Notes: generated from the sequence alone by a model not told the origin. A DNA stretch of 64,000 bases from Pectobacterium araliae (GCF_037076465.1 NZ_AP028908.1:310001-374000), one strand, 5' to 3'; counted from the stretch's first letter, positions 46,634 to 58,795 are shown. Numbers and translations: made by a program.

Positions 46634-46805
46634 CATTTTGTTAACGTCAATTTCTTGTCATCCCTTTCATGCTGGAGACGGGTACAATAGCTTTTATCGC
46701 TTTAGCCCATAAGAAGGTATCGAAAAAATTGCGGGTATAGTAGTGCGGGTATGGAAAGAAAGATTAAATGACATATTCATTATTTATCAATAAGTTAAAT
46801 TAATT

Positions 46806-47381
46806 ATGCTGCTAATTATCGATAACTACGACTCCTTTACCTACAACCTTTATCAATACTTTTGTGAGCTTGGTGCAGAAGTCGTGGTGAAGCGTAATGA
46901 TGAACTGACACTGCGTGAGATTGAACGGCTGGCGCCCGAGCGGTTGGTGATTTCTCCGGGCCCCTGTACACCCGATGAGGCGGGCATTTCACTGGCGGCT
47001 ATCCGTCACTTTGCTGATACGTTGCCTATTCTTGGCGTGTGTCTTGGCCATCAGGCGATGGGGCAGGCGTTTGGCGCGCGGGTGGTGCGGGCGCGGCAGG
47101 TCATGCACGGGAAAACCTCAGCAATTGCGCATAGCGATACGGGGATTTTCGCGGGACTAGCTCAGCCTTTGACGGTTACCCGCTATCATTCGCTCATTAT
47201 TGATGCCGCCTCGCTACCCGATTGCTTTGAGATCACGGCCTGGAGCGAATATGAAGGGAAACGTGACGAAATTATGGGCGTCCGTCATCGCTCGTTGCCG
47301 CTGGAAGGGGTTCAGTTTCATCCTGAGAGTATTCTCAGCCAGCAAGGACATCAGCTTTTGGATAATTTCCTTAAAATTTAA
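46806..47381 (+). CDS. pabA: Aminodeoxychorismate synthase, glutamine amidotransferase component
   Basis: This 191-residue class I glutaminase supplies ammonia to PabB for p-aminobenzoate and thus folate synthesis. The nucleophile is in [14 protein letters not shown] (Cys about 79), and the catalytic His-Glu pair is in GVQFHPESI (about 168-172). The oxyanion region is [11 protein letters not shown]. argD follows on the same strand after 120 bp, the E. coli order, while the fic gene that precedes pabA in E. coli is absent. Confidence 0.95.
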   Translation: MLLIIDNYDSFTYNLYQYFCELGAEVVVKRNDELTLREIERLAPERLVISPGPCTPDEAGISLAAIRHFADTLPILGVCLGHQAMGQAFGARVVRARQVMHGKTSAIAHSDTGIFAGLAQPLTVTRYHSLIIDAASLPDCFEITAWSEYEGKRDEIMGVRHRSLPLEGVQFHPESILSQQGHQLLDNFLKI

Positions 47382-48728
<1,347 letters not shown>

Positions 48729-48791
48729 GTTACGCGCTTAAAAGAGTAGCGATAAAAAACGTAGGGTGGCGGCCACGGATGGCACGCCATA

Positions 48792-48825
48792 AAAAAAGCG
48801 TGAGGCCGAGGCTTCACGCTTTTTT
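48792..48825. terminator. Bidirectional terminator between argD and crp
   Basis: AAAAAAGCGTGAGGC/GCTTCACGCTTTTTT forms a long stem with A and T tracts on both sides, serving both convergent genes. Confidence 0.9.
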
Positions 48826-48850
48826 GTTGGTAGGGTACAGCGACAGGGGT

Positions 48851-49483
48851 TTAGCGAGTGCCGTAAACGACAATCGTTTTACCGTGCGCAGAGATCAGGT
48901 TCTGGTCTTCTAACATTTTCAGAATGCGACCCACGGTTTCACGCGAGCAGCCAACGATTTGCCCAATTTCCTGACGGGTAATTTTAATTTGCATGCCATC
49001 TGGATGCGTCATGGCATCAGGTTGTTTTGCCAGGTTGAGTAATGTTTGGGCGATACGTCCGGTCACATCAAGGAAGGCGAGGTTGCCGACTTTCTCAGAG
49101 GTAACCTGAAGTCTGCTTGCCATTTGCGCAGACAGACGCATGAGGATATCCGGGTTAACCTGAATAAGCTGGCGGAATTTTTTATAGGAAATTTCAGCCA
49201 CTTCACAGGCGGTTTTTGCCCGAACCCAGGCACTGCGTTCCTGACCTTCTTCAAACAGGCCGAGCTCACCAATAAAATCGCCCTGATTAAGGTAGGAAAG
49301 AATCATCTCCTTGCCTTCTTCATCTTTGATTAGCACTGCAACAGAGCCTTTCACGATGTAGTAAAGCGTTTCTGCTTTTTCACCTTGGTGAATCAGCGTG
49401 CTCTTCGATGGATACTTGTGGATATGACAATGGGAAAGGAACCATTCGAGAGTTGGGTCTGTCTGCGGTTTGCCGAGAACCAT
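48851..49483 (-). CDS. crp: cAMP receptor protein
   Basis: This 210-residue global regulator seems almost identical to E. coli CRP. It has the cAMP-binding domain with [20 protein letters not shown], the long dimer helix and the helix-turn-helix [20 protein letters not shown]. It should control the CRP-like sites noted before the pel genes and the dehydratase/Opp cluster. It is divergent from yhfA. Confidence 0.98.
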   Translation of the reverse strand: MVLGKPQTDPTLEWFLSHCHIHKYPSKSTLIHQGEKAETLYYIVKGSVAVLIKDEEGKEMILSYLNQGDFIGELGLFEEGQERSAWVRAKTACEVAEISYKKFRQLIQVNPDILMRLSAQMASRLQVTSEKVGNLAFLDVTGRIAQTLLNLAKQPDAMTHPDGMQIKITRQEIGQIVGCSRETVGRILKMLEDQNLISAHGKTIVVYGTR

Positions 49484-49857
49484 TCGCTATCATCCTCTGT
49501 TGTAATTCACTGCGCAAATTACAGGGGTCAGAGTTCCCTGTACGGCGTGTTTAACTGCTAAAAAAATAAAATTCAGTCTAGGCAGAATGACGTCAGGGAA
49601 TATACTGGAACCACTGTACCCTTGATTTTGCGGTTACTGCCTTGCTGCACCGTAAACGTGGTTGGGTATGTCTGGCTACGTCATCATCTTCTTCGTTTCT
49701 GGCTTTGTCCAGAAAAGGTCTATTCTATTTTCGTTTTAACACAGCTTTAAGGATGTGTCTTGTGTTGTCTCGCTTCAGCATGACAAAGCTCTGATTAACG
49801 CTGGTTTTTGTACAGTAACGGTATAAATTTTCAAAAAATTTTTAGTGGAGAGGCATT
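49484..49857. other. crp-yhfA divergent control region
   Basis: This 374-bp non-coding stretch must carry the crp promoter(s) and the yhfA promoter. In E. coli this interval has CRP sites for autoregulation and a divergent transcript. I do not see a convincing CRP palindrome here by eye. Confidence 0.5.
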
Positions 49858-50265
49858 ATGCAGGCTCGGGTAAAATGGGTTGAAGGCTTAACGTTTTTGG
49901 GCGAATCCGCATCAGGGCATCAGGTATTGATGGACGGCAATTCCGGCGATAAAGCGCCGAGCCCGATGGAAATGGTGTTGATGTCCGTAGGGGGATGCAG
50001 TGCGATTGATGTGGTGTCGATTCTGCAAAAAGGTCGCAACGACGTGGCGGATTGTGAGGTGAAATTAACCTCAGAACGACGCTCTGAAGCGCCGCGCTTA
50101 TTTACCCATATCAATCTGCATTTTATCGTGACGGGAAAAGGGTTGACCGATAAAGCCGTCGAACGAGCCGTTGCCCTGTCAGCGGAAAAATACTGCTCTG
50201 TGGCATTGATGCTGGGCAAAGCCGTTGAGGTGACGCACAGTCACGAAATTAGAGTGCTGGCCTAA
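49858..50265 (+). CDS. yhfA: OsmC-like protein YhfA
   Basis: This 135-residue protein is of the OsmC/Ohr superfamily, the same length as E. coli YhfA. Conserved features are SPMEMVLMSVGGCSAIDVVS with the cysteine that in OsmC/Ohr acts as peroxidatic residue (about residue 53), and a second cysteine near residue 111 in EKYCSVALML. Function is not established; peroxide detoxification is possible. GTGGAGAGGC precedes the start. Confidence 0.92.
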   Translation: MQARVKWVEGLTFLGESASGHQVLMDGNSGDKAPSPMEMVLMSVGGCSAIDVVSILQKGRNDVADCEVKLTSERRSEAPRLFTHINLHFIVTGKGLTDKAVERAVALSAEKYCSVALMLGKAVEVTHSHEIRVLA

Positions 50266-50378
50266 TCCTTTTCTCTGGGCACTAATTCTGGTCACTTAAG
50301 CCTGTTATAAGGGGAAACACAGGGGGAGGTTCCCATGGGGAGGCCTCACCCCTGTGGTCGGCCCGCGTATCTCGGTGC

Positions 50379-51248
50379 TTATTCGATGGCTTTCCCTTCT
50401 ATCAGCCGCTGCACCAGCGGCGCCATGATGAGTTCCATTGCCAGCCCCATCTTCCCGCCAGGAACGACTAACGTGTTGATGTGGGAGATAAACGAACCCT
50501 GTAGCATGGCGAGCAGATAGGGATAATCAATATTATCCAACCCTTGAAAATGAATGACGACGAAGCTTTCGTCCAGTGAAGGGATAGACTTAGCGGCAAA
50601 CGGGTTAGAGGTATCCACGGTAGGCACGCGCTGGAAGTTGATGTGTGTGCGAGAGAACTGTGGCGTGATATAGGTGATGTAGTCTTCCATCGAGCGGACG
50701 ACGGAATCCATCACCGCTTCACGCGAGTGACCGCGCTCATTGACGTCACGAATCAGCTTTTGAATCCACTCCAGGTTGACGATCGGCACAACGCCGACGA
50801 GCAAGTCGACATGCTGCGCCACATTGTTTTGTTCGGTGAACACACCACCATGTAGCCCTTCGTAGAACAGAATATCAGTGGGTTCCGGCATGGGTTCCCA
50901 CGGTGTGAATGTCCCAGGAACCTGATTGTAGGGAATCGCTTCATCATAGGTGTGAAGATATTTACGCGTCTGGCCGCGACCATGTAAGCCATATTCGATA
51001 AACGCTTGTTCCAGCAGGCTGAAATCATTCGCTTCCGGGCCGAAATAGCTGATATGGCGCCCCAAATCACGCGCTTTGCGGATCGCCATGTCCATTTCCG
51101 GGCGGGTATAGCGGTGAAAGCTGTCGCCTTCTAACTGGGCTGCTCGTAGATCAAACTGCTGGAAAATCTTACGAAAGGCCAGACTGGTTGTCGTGGTTCC
51201 CGCTCCGCTGGAACCGGTAACCGCAATAATCGGATGCTGATGTGACAT
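50379..51248 (-). CDS. prkB: Phosphoribulokinase-like protein
   Basis: This 289-residue P-loop kinase has Walker A GSSGAGTTT (about 12-20) and the PRK pattern EGDSFHRYTRPEMD, FYEGLHGGVFT and NERGHSREAVMDSV. E. coli PrkB is homologous to Calvin-cycle phosphoribulokinase, but enterobacteria lack Rubisco in this context and the true substrate is unknown. It is the last gene of yheT-yheU-prkB. Confidence 0.93.
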   Translation of the reverse strand: MSHQHPIIAVTGSSGAGTTTTSLAFRKIFQQFDLRAAQLEGDSFHRYTRPEMDMAIRKARDLGRHISYFGPEANDFSLLEQAFIEYGLHGRGQTRKYLHTYDEAIPYNQVPGTFTPWEPMPEPTDILFYEGLHGGVFTEQNNVAQHVDLLVGVVPIVNLEWIQKLIRDVNERGHSREAVMDSVVRSMEDYITYITPQFSRTHINFQRVPTVDTSNPFAAKSIPSLDESFVVIHFQGLDNIDYPYLLAMLQGSFISHINTLVVPGGKMGLAMELIMAPLVQRLIEGKAIE

Positions 51249-51331
51249 AAGGCGCGTGACTCCTCAAAAAAGACGTCATTAGTTATCATTGTTAGCATGT
51301 TTGGCGCGTTCTTTCACGCCTTTCGCCATGC

Positions 51332-51568
51332 TCAATAAGGGGCATGCCCTCCCGCATTGAGATGGTTGCGCGGCATAATATTGAGAGTTTCATGCAACTC
51401 AGACCACACCAAAACCACCTCGCCGGATTGAAGCTGACGGCGTATATCTTCTACTTTCTGCGCCAGCGACCGCTCCTGTTCGCCGTAATCGGTGCCTTCG
51501 CGCAGCACGAAAGATTCGATGATGTTATCCAGCGTTTCTGGATCGAGCTGTTGCCAGGGAATAATCAC
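51332..51568 (-). CDS. yheU: YheU family small protein
   Basis: This 78-residue protein matches UPF0270 (YheU), with [20 protein letters not shown] and REGTDYG. Its function is unknown. Its start overlaps the yheT stop by four bases, which indicates coupling. It sits between yheT and prkB as in E. coli. The C-terminus ([10 protein letters not shown]) is slightly longer than in E. coli. Confidence 0.92.
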   Translation of the reverse strand: MIIPWQQLDPETLDNIIESFVLREGTDYGEQERSLAQKVEDIRRQLQSGEVVLVWSELHETLNIMPRNHLNAGGHAPY

Positions 51569-52602
51569 GCTAGGGTTCCTGAGTTAACGGGTTTCTGAGT
51601 AAAAGTGGTGCCTGAAGAAGAATCGGCGGCGCGGTCCAAAAAAGGGCTAAGCCAATGGGGAATGCGCTGTTCCAGCCACATTTCCGGTTTCAGCAACGTT
51701 CCTCCGACGAAGCCGACATGCCCACCGTGTTCCGTTAGCTGATACTCAATAGTAGACGGTAACTGCGCTATATCGGGAATGACCTCTGGCGTCATGAAAG
51801 GATCGTCCTTCGCGTGGATGATCAGCAGCGGTTTGCGTATTTGAGGCAACAGCGGCAGGGCGCTACAGCGTCGATAGTAGTCAGCGGCATCACGAAAGCC
51901 GTGGATACGCGAAGTAATGACGTCATCAAATTCTCGCAACTGGCGGATTCGCTTCAATTGCGGCAACTGAATCGGCAATGTGTCTGGGTAGGCTGCCAGC
52001 TTGCGACTGGCGTTTTGTTTCAACAGGTGCAACAGGTAGTGCTGGTAGACGCGGGAGAAGCCTTGTTCCATCCGGCGGCTACAGGGTTCGAGCATCAAAG
52101 GGGCGGAAACAATGACCGCAGCGGACAGGGAACAGGCTTCGCCCTGTTGGCCGAGTAAGTAAGCCAACATATTGCCGCCGAGAGAAACGCCGATAGCGGC
52201 GGTAGGCGCATTGCCCAGCGTCTCTTGCATCCAGTGTAGAAAATAGCAAGCATCGCTGGTTTCGCCGGAATGATAAATACGTTTCATTCGGTTAGGTTTG
52301 CCGCTGCACCCGCGAAAATGCATGATGACGGCCAGCCAACCGCGCTGTTTACAGGCATGTAGCAGGCCATGGGCGTAAGGGCTATGGAAACTACCTTCCA
52401 GCCCGTGGAACAGCACCACGCGCGGTTTGTGCCGCGCCAGTTCAGGGGCTTCGCTCCATGCCAGATCGACGAAATCACCATCAGGTAATTCGAGCGCTTG
52501 CCAGACTGGCGAGAATTGCGCGTGACGGCGAATCAGGCGCGGTAATAGCGTTTGCAGATGCGGGTTATGTGCGCCGCTCAGCGGACGGAAATGGTCATAC
52601 AT
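51565..52602 (-). CDS. yheT: Alpha/beta hydrolase YheT
   Basis: This 345-residue hydrolase of the YheT/ABHD family has the oxyanion region VLFHGLEGS, the nucleophile elbow [10 protein letters not shown] (Ser about 143), an Asp in IHAKDDPFM and the His in TEHGGHVGF, forming a catalytic triad. Substrates may be esters or lipids; not established. It is the first gene of yheT-yheU-prkB and is divergent from the LysE-type gene. Confidence 0.93.
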   Translation of the reverse strand: MYDHFRPLSGAHNPHLQTLLPRLIRRHAQFSPVWQALELPDGDFVDLAWSEAPELARHKPRVVLFHGLEGSFHSPYAHGLLHACKQRGWLAVIMHFRGCSGKPNRMKRIYHSGETSDACYFLHWMQETLGNAPTAAIGVSLGGNMLAYLLGQQGEACSLSAAVIVSAPLMLEPCSRRMEQGFSRVYQHYLLHLLKQNASRKLAAYPDTLPIQLPQLKRIRQLREFDDVITSRIHGFRDAADYYRRCSALPLLPQIRKPLLIIHAKDDPFMTPEVIPDIAQLPSTIEYQLTEHGGHVGFVGGTLLKPEMWLEQRIPHWLSPFLDRAADSSSGTTFTQKPVNSGTLA

Positions 52603-52708
52603 AAAGGATATGAAAATCTTGTTGTCGGCTCTTGTACGATCAATATCACACTGTTAGCTTCAATGCTGCCAGTTGGTACGACATTTGGGTCAGGAGCGCC
52701 CACAAATA

Positions 52709-53311
52709 ATGGAACTAAGTTTATTTCTTTCGATGTTGGGGTTTTTGTGGGTGGCGGCCATTACGCCGGGGCCGAATAATATGCTGTTGACAACCTCGGG
52801 CGCGAATTTTGGCTTTATGCGTTCGCTGTGGCTGATGGTTGGCATCATGCTGGGGATGCAGAGCATTTTGCTGCTGGTCGCATTCGGTGTCGGTGGGTTG
52901 ATTCTGATTTATCCTTCGCTGCACTTTATTTTGAAAGTCCTCGGTAGTGCCTATCTGCTGTGGTTGGCGTGGAAAATCGCCACGGCGGCTTACGAACAGT
53001 TGGAAACGACTGTTGCTCCCCCTCAGCCGATCCGACTTTATCAGGGGTGGTTGCTGCAATTCCTGAACCCGAAGGCGTGGCTCATGGCGTTGGGCGCGGT
53101 TGCCAGCTTTAGCCTGGCGGGTGAAGGTTATAACCAGTCTGTAATCGCCATAAGCGTCGGGATTGTGCTGGTGAATCTGGTTTCCGGCGTCATCTGGCTC
53201 GGGTTCGGCACGATGATTGGGCGACTGCTGCGCAGTAAGAAAGCGTGGATTATCTTCAATGTGTCAATGGGGCTGCTGACCGCCGCCTGCGTGCTGTTGA
53301 TTTGGCATTAA
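52709..53311 (+). CDS. LysE/RhtB family amino-acid exporter
   Basis: This 200-residue inner-membrane protein has six hydrophobic segments and the family start LGFLWVAAITPGPNNMLLTT plus SGANFGF, and a conserved LNPKAWLMALGAVASF. Relatives export amino acids or related metabolites, such as cysteine and O-acetylserine (EamB/YfiK). The substrate is unknown. The start at 52709 fits homology. It is absent between yheT and yheS in E. coli, so it is an insertion here. Confidence 0.88.
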   Translation: MELSLFLSMLGFLWVAAITPGPNNMLLTTSGANFGFMRSLWLMVGIMLGMQSILLLVAFGVGGLILIYPSLHFILKVLGSAYLLWLAWKIATAAYEQLETTVAPPQPIRLYQGWLLQFLNPKAWLMALGAVASFSLAGEGYNQSVIAISVGIVLVNLVSGVIWLGFGTMIGRLLRSKKAWIIFNVSMGLLTAACVLLIWH

Positions 53312-53332
53312 TGCTGATCTGGCTCAGATGAA

Positions 53333-53358
53333 GTAACGAGCGGTTTTCCGCTCGTTAC
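53333..53358. terminator. Stem-loop between the LysE-type gene and yheS
   Basis: GTAACGAGCGG/CCGCTCGTTAC forms a perfect 11-bp stem with a TTTT loop between two convergent genes. Flanking T or A tracts are short. Confidence 0.6.
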
Positions 53359-53377
53359 TCCTTTCAGGACACAAATC

Positions 53378-55291
53378 TTAAAGCGAATCGCTCTGCATCA
53401 TCTGCTCTAGCTGTTCCTGTGCGTCCAACCAGGACATTTCCGTTTCTTCCAGCTCGATTTTGACTTTGGTTTGTTGTTGCAAGCAGTCAGTCAGTTCGGC
53501 CTTGCGGCTGATGTCATAGATGGCGCTGTCCGCCAGTCGTGCTTCCAGCGCCGCCAGCGTTTCCCCCAACTTTTCCATCTGCTGCTCAAGATTGGTTATC
53601 TGTTTGCGCAGCGGCTGTGTTTGCGTTCTCAATTCGGCTTCGCGGCGTTTCTGATCTTTTCTGCCCTGCGCACTGTTGGCGGTATTCTCTTTTGGCGTTT
53701 CGTCGGCCGCATTTTCCTGACGTTGTAGGCCGACCAGCCACTGTTGGTAGTCTTCCAAATCACCGTCAAAGGGTTCTACTTTCTGGTCGTGTACCAGATA
53801 GAGGTCGTCGGTGGTAGAGCGGATCAGGTGTCGATCGTGCGAGACGACAACCAGCGCGCCTTCAAAATCGATTAATGCTTCGGTCAATGCCTGACGCATA
53901 TCCAGATCGAGGTGGTTGGTTGGTTCGTCGAGCAGCAGGAGGTTCGGGCGCTGCCAGACGATCAGCGCCAGCACCAGACGGGCTTTTTCGCCGCCGGAGA
54001 AACGCTCGGTGATCTCCGTGACTTTGTCGCCCTGAAAACCGAAGCCGCCGAGATAGTCGCGAAGCTGCTGTTCCGTTTCCCGTTCTGCCAGACGCACCAG
54101 ATGCTGCAATGGCGATTCGTCCGCACGTAGAAACTCTAACTGGTGTTGGGCGAAATAGCCGAGTTTCACGCCTTTTGCCAGCCCGATTTCCCCTTTCAGT
54201 GGGGCAAGTGTGCCAGCAAGCAGCTTGATCAGCGTGGATTTCCCCGCGCCGTTATGGCCGAGGAGCCCAATGCGGGAACCTGGCACTAAATTAAGTTTGA
54301 TCGATTCGAGAATCAGTTTGTCGTTGTAACCTGCGCTGACCTTTTCCATCTTCATTAATGGATTGGGCAACGATTCCGGAGCGCGAAAACTGAAGCGGAA
54401 CGGGTTATCAACATGCGCTGGTGCAATCATCTCCATGCGTTCCAGCATTTTTATTCGGCTTTGCGCCTGCTTGGCTTTGGTCGCCTGCGCGCGGAAGCGG
54501 TCAATGTAGTGTTGCAGGTGCGCGACACGCTCCTGCTGGTGCTCATAGAGCGATTGCTGCTGTGCGAGGCGAGTGGCGCGCTGGCGTTCAAACGAGGAAT
54601 AGTTACCCGTGTACTCGTTGAGCGATTGCTGTTCGATGTGCAGAATTTTGGTCACCACCGGATCGAGGAAATCGCGATCGTGCGAGATTAGAACCAGCGT
54701 ACCAGCGTAGTTTTTCAACCACTTTTCCAGCCAGATAACGGCATCCAGATCGAGGTGGTTGGTCGGTTCATCCAGCAACAGCAGATCTGAACGACAGATC
54801 AGTGCCTGCGCCAGGTTCAGGCGCATCCGCCAGCCGCCGGAAAAGGCGCTGACGGGCTGTTGTAACTGTGGCTGAGAAAACCCTAGCCCGTTGAGCAAGC
54901 TTGAGGCTCTGGCCTGAATCGTCCAGGCTTGAATCGCATCCAGCTTGCCGTGCAGTGTGGCAATCGCGTTACCGTCGTTCTCTTCATTGGCGGCCTGTAA
55001 CGCGGCTTCCAACTGGCGATATTCACGATCGCCGTCAATTACATAGTCCAGCGCGGGTTTGTCCAATGCCGGGGTTTCCTGATTAACCCAAGCCAGTGAC
55101 CAGTTCTGCGGGAATGTTGCGCTACCACCGTCGGCGCTGATTTCACCTTTCAGTAATGACAGCAGCGTAGATTTACCACAGCCGTTCTTGCCAACCAGAC
55201 CGACTTTCTGGCCGGGATTAACTGTTGCTGTCGCGTTGTCGATGAGAACGCGTACACCACGTCGAATTTGCAGCGAAGAGAAAACAATCAT
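53378..55291 (-). CDS. yheS: ABC-F family ATPase YheS
   Basis: This 637-residue protein has two ABC domains and no membrane part. Walker A motifs are GKNGCGKST and GHNGAGKST, signatures are FSGGWRMRLNLA and FSGGEKARLVLA, and Walker B motifs are LLLLDEPTNHLD in both. A linker helix and a C-terminal coiled coil (about 560-635) follow. ABC-F proteins act on the ribosome. Length equals the E. coli protein. Confidence 0.95.
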   Translation of the reverse strand: MIVFSSLQIRRGVRVLIDNATATVNPGQKVGLVGKNGCGKSTLLSLLKGEISADGGSATFPQNWSLAWVNQETPALDKPALDYVIDGDREYRQLEAALQAANEENDGNAIATLHGKLDAIQAWTIQARASSLLNGLGFSQPQLQQPVSAFSGGWRMRLNLAQALICRSDLLLLDEPTNHLDLDAVIWLEKWLKNYAGTLVLISHDRDFLDPVVTKILHIEQQSLNEYTGNYSSFERQRATRLAQQQSLYEHQQERVAHLQHYIDRFRAQATKAKQAQSRIKMLERMEMIAPAHVDNPFRFSFRAPESLPNPLMKMEKVSAGYNDKLILESIKLNLVPGSRIGLLGHNGAGKSTLIKLLAGTLAPLKGEIGLAKGVKLGYFAQHQLEFLRADESPLQHLVRLAERETEQQLRDYLGGFGFQGDKVTEITERFSGGEKARLVLALIVWQRPNLLLLDEPTNHLDLDMRQALTEALIDFEGALVVVSHDRHLIRSTTDDLYLVHDQKVEPFDGDLEDYQQWLVGLQRQENAADETPKENTANSAQGRKDQKRREAELRTQTQPLRKQITNLEQQMEKLGETLAALEARLADSAIYDISRKAELTDCLQQQTKVKIELEETEMSWLDAQEQLEQMMQSDSL

Positions 55292-55416
55292 AAAGCGCCG
55301 TATGTTCAGAGTATGTTAAATTATGGACATCTCAGGACACGCGGTGTCCTGTTTTTAGTCGTTGCGCTGCATGGTAACGGAAAACGATTATTATGACGAT
55401 GCTTTGGAGGGGAATG

Positions 55417-55968
55417 ATGTCGCAGCCACCGAAGATTTTGCTGCTGTATGCCCATCCGGAACCACAGGACTCGGTAGCAAACCGGGTCTTATTGCAACCG
55501 GCGCAGCAGTTGGCAAATGTAACTGTGCACGATCTTTACGCACACTATCCTGATTTTTTTATCGATATTCATCACGAACAACAGCTGCTGCGTGAGCATC
55601 AGGTCATTGTTTTCCAACACCCATTTTATACTTATAGCTGCCCGGCATTACTGAAAGAGTGGCTCGATAGGGTGTTATCCCGTGGCTTTGCCAATGGGAT
55701 CGGCGGCAATGCGTTGGCGGGGAAATACTGGCGTTCAGTGATTACGACCGGTGAGCCGGAAGATGCCTATCATGCTGATGGCAACAACCGCTACCCCATG
55801 GATGATTTGCTCCGCCCGTTTGAGCTGACGGCCGCCATGTGCCGTATGCATTGGATGCACCCCATGATTGTTTACTGGGCACGTCGTTTACAGCCCGACG
55901 TGTTATCGAGTCAAGCCAGAGCTTATGGTGAATGGCTATCCTCCCCCTTATCTGAAGAGGAACGCTAA
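55417..55968 (+). CDS. kefG: KefG, ancillary flavoprotein of the KefB system
   Basis: This 183-residue protein has the quinone-reductase-like flavodoxin fold of KefF/KefG ([19 protein letters not shown] and [20 protein letters not shown]). It is needed for full activity of the glutathione-gated potassium efflux system KefB. The ATG at 55417 (MSQPPKI) is the homologous start; another in-frame ATG lies eight codons upstream. One base separates it from kefB. Confidence 0.94.
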   Translation: MSQPPKILLLYAHPEPQDSVANRVLLQPAQQLANVTVHDLYAHYPDFFIDIHHEQQLLREHQVIVFQHPFYTYSCPALLKEWLDRVLSRGFANGIGGNALAGKYWRSVITTGEPEDAYHADGNNRYPMDDLLRPFELTAAMCRMHWMHPMIVYWARRLQPDVLSSQARAYGEWLSSPLSEEER

Positions 55969-55969
55969 T

Positions 55970-57781
55970 ATGGAGAGTTCCGCGCTACTGACCGCCGGAG
56001 TCTTGTTTTTGTTTGTGGCGGTAGTAGCTGTACCGATCGCTGCCCGATTAGGCATTGGTGCTGTACTGGGCTATTTGATCGCTGGGATCGCCATTGGCCC
56101 GTGGGGGCTTGGCTTTATTCGCGATGTGGAAGCCATCCTGCATTTCTCGGAGCTGGGTGTCGTTTTCCTGATGTTCATCATCGGTCTGGAACTGAATCCG
56201 TCCAAACTCTGGACGCTGCGCCGTTCGATCTTTGGTGTGGGGGCGGCTCAGGTTGGCTTGAGTGCGCTGATTCTCGGTGGGGCATTATATCTGACTGACT
56301 TTTCATGGCAGTCCGCGCTGATTGGTGGCGTGGGATTGGCGATGTCGTCAACCGCTATGGCGCTGCAACTGATGCGCGAAAAGGGCATGAACCGCAATGA
56401 ATCCGGGCAATTAGGTTTCTCCGTTCTGCTGTTTCAGGATTTGGCCGTTATCCCTGCGCTGGCGCTGATCCCCATTCTGGCTGGTGTGCAGGGTGATTTC
56501 GGCGATTGGGAGCGGATTGGCCTGAAGGTCGCCGCGTTTCTCGGCATGCTAATCGGTGGTCGCTATCTGGTGCGTCCGCTGTTCCGTTTTATTGCGGCAT
56601 CCGGCGTGCGCGAAGTCTTCACCGCCGCCGCGCTGTTGCTGGTGCTTGGTTCTGCGCTGTTTATGGAAGCATTAGGGCTTTCTATGGCGTTAGGCACCTT
56701 TATCGCCGGGATTCTGCTGGCGGAAAGCGAATATCGGCATGAACTGGAAATCGCTATTGAGCCGTTCAAAGGCTTGCTGCTTGGCCTGTTCTTTATCTCT
56801 GTAGGCATGGCGCTGAATCTCGGGATCCTCTACACCCACATCGTGAAGATTATGGTTGCGGTATTGGTGCTGGTGGCGGTGAAAGCGGCTGTACTGTATT
56901 TTCTTGCGCGGATTAATCGTATGCGCCGTTCCGAGCGCTTGCAGTTTGCCGGGGTGCTGAGTCAGGGCGGTGAGTTCGCTTTCGTGCTGTTTTCCGCAGC
57001 CGCTTCATTCAACGTATTGAAAGGTGAGCAACTACCGCTGTTGTTGGTGACGGTGACGCTATCAATGATGACGACGCCGCTGCTGATGCAGTTGATCGAC
57101 CGCATTCTGGTACGTCGTTATAACGTGCAGGATGTACCGGATGAGAAACCGTATGTCGAGGATGATGAACCACAGGTGATCGTGGTGGGCTTCGGGCGTT
57201 TCGGGCAGGTGATTGGCCGCTTATTAATGGCGAACAAAATGCGGATTACCGTTCTGGAGCGTGATATCAGCGCCGTGAGCCTGATGCGCAGCTATGGTTA
57301 TAAGGTTTATTATGGTGATGCCACGGAGCTTGAACTGCTGCGCTCGGCGGGTGCGGATAAAGCGCGCTCCATTGTGATCACCTGTAATGCGCCAGAAGAT
57401 ACGATGGAGATTGTACACCTGTGCCAGCAGCATTTTCCAAATCTGGAGATTCTGGCACGGGCGCGTGGTCGTGTTGAAGCCCATGAACTGCTGCAAACCG
57501 GCGTGAAACATTTCTCGCGCGAAACCTTTTCCAGTGCGCTGGAGCTAGGTCGTAAAACGCTGGTGACGGTGGGCATGCATCCCCATCAGGCGATGCGTGC
57601 GCAACAGCATTTTCGCCGTCTGGATATGCGCATGCTGCGTGAACTGATGCCGCAACTGACGGGGGATGTCGCACAAATTTCCCGTGTGAAAGAAGCACGT
57701 CGTGAGCTGGAGGATATTTTCCAGCGGGAAATGCTGCGTGAGCGCCGTCGGCCGAGTGTGTGGGATGAAGACGACGAGTAG
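55970..57781 (+). CDS. kefB: Glutathione-regulated potassium efflux protein KefB
   Basis: This protein of about 603 residues has a CPA2 antiporter membrane domain (about 1-380, with [19 protein letters not shown]) and a C-terminal RCK/TrkA-N domain starting [17 protein letters not shown] (about 402). It releases potassium, acidifying the cytoplasm for protection from electrophiles, and is gated by glutathione adducts. The start at 55970 follows kefG by one base; the frame is open upstream inside kefG. Confidence 0.95.
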   Translation: MESSALLTAGVLFLFVAVVAVPIAARLGIGAVLGYLIAGIAIGPWGLGFIRDVEAILHFSELGVVFLMFIIGLELNPSKLWTLRRSIFGVGAAQVGLSALILGGALYLTDFSWQSALIGGVGLAMSSTAMALQLMREKGMNRNESGQLGFSVLLFQDLAVIPALALIPILAGVQGDFGDWERIGLKVAAFLGMLIGGRYLVRPLFRFIAASGVREVFTAAALLLVLGSALFMEALGLSMALGTFIAGILLAESEYRHELEIAIEPFKGLLLGLFFISVGMALNLGILYTHIVKIMVAVLVLVAVKAAVLYFLARINRMRRSERLQFAGVLSQGGEFAFVLFSAAASFNVLKGEQLPLLLVTVTLSMMTTPLLMQLIDRILVRRYNVQDVPDEKPYVEDDEPQVIVVGFGRFGQVIGRLLMANKMRITVLERDISAVSLMRSYGYKVYYGDATELELLRSAGADKARSIVITCNAPEDTMEIVHLCQQHFPNLEILARARGRVEAHELLQTGVKHFSRETFSSALELGRKTLVTVGMHPHQAMRAQQHFRRLDMRMLRELMPQLTGDVAQISRVKEARRELEDIFQREMLRERRRPSVWDEDDE

Positions 57782-57843
57782 GAACCAATAATGTCTACTG
57801 GTATAGGTTCTGGGTTCTGGAACGGAGAAGGATTGGATCTATC

Positions 57844-58038
57844 ATGCGTAAACGCTTTATTGCAGGGGCGGTGTGCCCGACGTGTCAGGCTCAGGATACG
57901 CTGGCGGTTGGACGAGAAGATGACGTCGAGGTCGTGGTGTGCGTGAAGTGTGGGTATCGCCAGAGTCAGGCAGATGAGCCTGCGGCGGTCGTTGCTCCTC
58001 AGGCTAGCGATATTATCGGGATCTTCCGACCGGAATAA
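57844..58038 (+). CDS. yheV: YheV family zinc-ribbon protein
   Basis: This 64-residue protein has two CxxC pairs (CPTC near residue 12 and CVKC near residue 37) forming a zinc ribbon. Its function is unknown. It lies between kefB and slyD as in E. coli. GGAGAAGG precedes the start. Confidence 0.9.
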   Translation: MRKRFIAGAVCPTCQAQDTLAVGREDDVEVVVCVKCGYRQSQADEPAAVVAPQASDIIGIFRPE

Positions 58039-58158
58039 GAGATGAGTGTCATGGTGGCATTGTCATCAACCGTTGACGTTTTTTGATTCCAGACGGTACA
58101 TAGGGACATTTTTCAGCTACAATTTGCGCCAATTTGATTTCCAACGGTAGGAGATATC

Positions 58159-58737
58159 ATGAAAGTAGCAAAAGATCTGGTGGTCAGCCTGGCCTATCAG
58201 GTACGTACAGAAGACGGTGTGTTGGTTGATGAGTCTCCGGTGAGCGCGCCGTTGGACTATCTGCATGGTCACGGTTCCCTGATTTCAGGTCTGGAAACTG
58301 CGTTGGAAGGTCGTGAAGCGGGCGAAACGTTTGATGTGAACATTGGTTCCAGCGACGCTTACGGCAACTATGATGAAAATCTGGTTCAGCGCGTACCGAA
58401 AGATGTCTTTATGGGCGTTGACGAGTTGCAGGTTGGCATGCGTTTTCTGGCTGAAACCGATCAGGGTCCCGTTCCTGTTGAAATCACCGAAGTTGAAGAC
58501 GATCACGTTGTGGTTGACGGCAACCACATGCTGGCAGGGCAAAACCTGAGTTTCCATGTTGAAGTCATTGCCATTCGCGAAGCGACGGAAGAAGAGTTAG
58601 CGCACGGTCACGTTCATGGTGAACACGATCATGAACACGGCGACGGCTGCTGTGGCGGCCATGACCACGATCATGACCATGATCACCAGCACGGTAAAGG
58701 CGGCTGTGGTGGCCACGGTGGCTGCGGTTGCCACTAA
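58159..58737 (+). CDS. slyD: SlyD, FKBP-type isomerase, chaperone and nickel-binding protein
   Basis: This 192-residue protein has the FKBP domain (about 1-70 and 130-150) split by the insert-in-flap chaperone domain, with LHGHGSLISGLETALEGREA conserved. The C-terminal 45 residues are packed with His, Cys, Asp and Gly, the nickel-binding tail used in hydrogenase maturation. GGTAGGAG precedes the start. Confidence 0.96.
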   Translation: MKVAKDLVVSLAYQVRTEDGVLVDESPVSAPLDYLHGHGSLISGLETALEGREAGETFDVNIGSSDAYGNYDENLVQRVPKDVFMGVDELQVGMRFLAETDQGPVPVEITEVEDDHVVVDGNHMLAGQNLSFHVEVIAIREATEEELAHGHVHGEHDHEHGDGCCGGHDHDHDHDHQHGKGGCGGHGGCGCH

Positions 58738-58757
58738 TCAGTTACAGCGCATAAAAA

Positions 58758-58795
58758 AAACCTCAGGTCGATGAATATCACCTGAGGTTTTTTTA
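58758..58795. terminator. Bidirectional terminator between slyD and slyX
   Basis: AAACCTCAGGT/ACCTGAGGTTT forms an 11-bp stem with A and T tracts on the two sides, ending both convergent genes. Confidence 0.9.

Larger units (their letters stand above)
45863..46805. other. Debris region between the Lrp gene and pabA
   Basis: About 0.94 kb with no intact gene. It contains the toxin-antitoxin remnant, the 14-bp duplication and the winged-helix-like remnant. The plus-strand open frame at 46031-46408 overlaps the toxin remnant and resembles nothing I know. The last 150 bp should hold the pabA promoter. Confidence 0.6.

Noticed and set aside
48751..48780. GTAGGGTGGCGGCCACGG segment as a dispersed repeat
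   Set aside because: It occurs once in the window as far as I can see, and repeat status cannot be judged without the rest of the genome.
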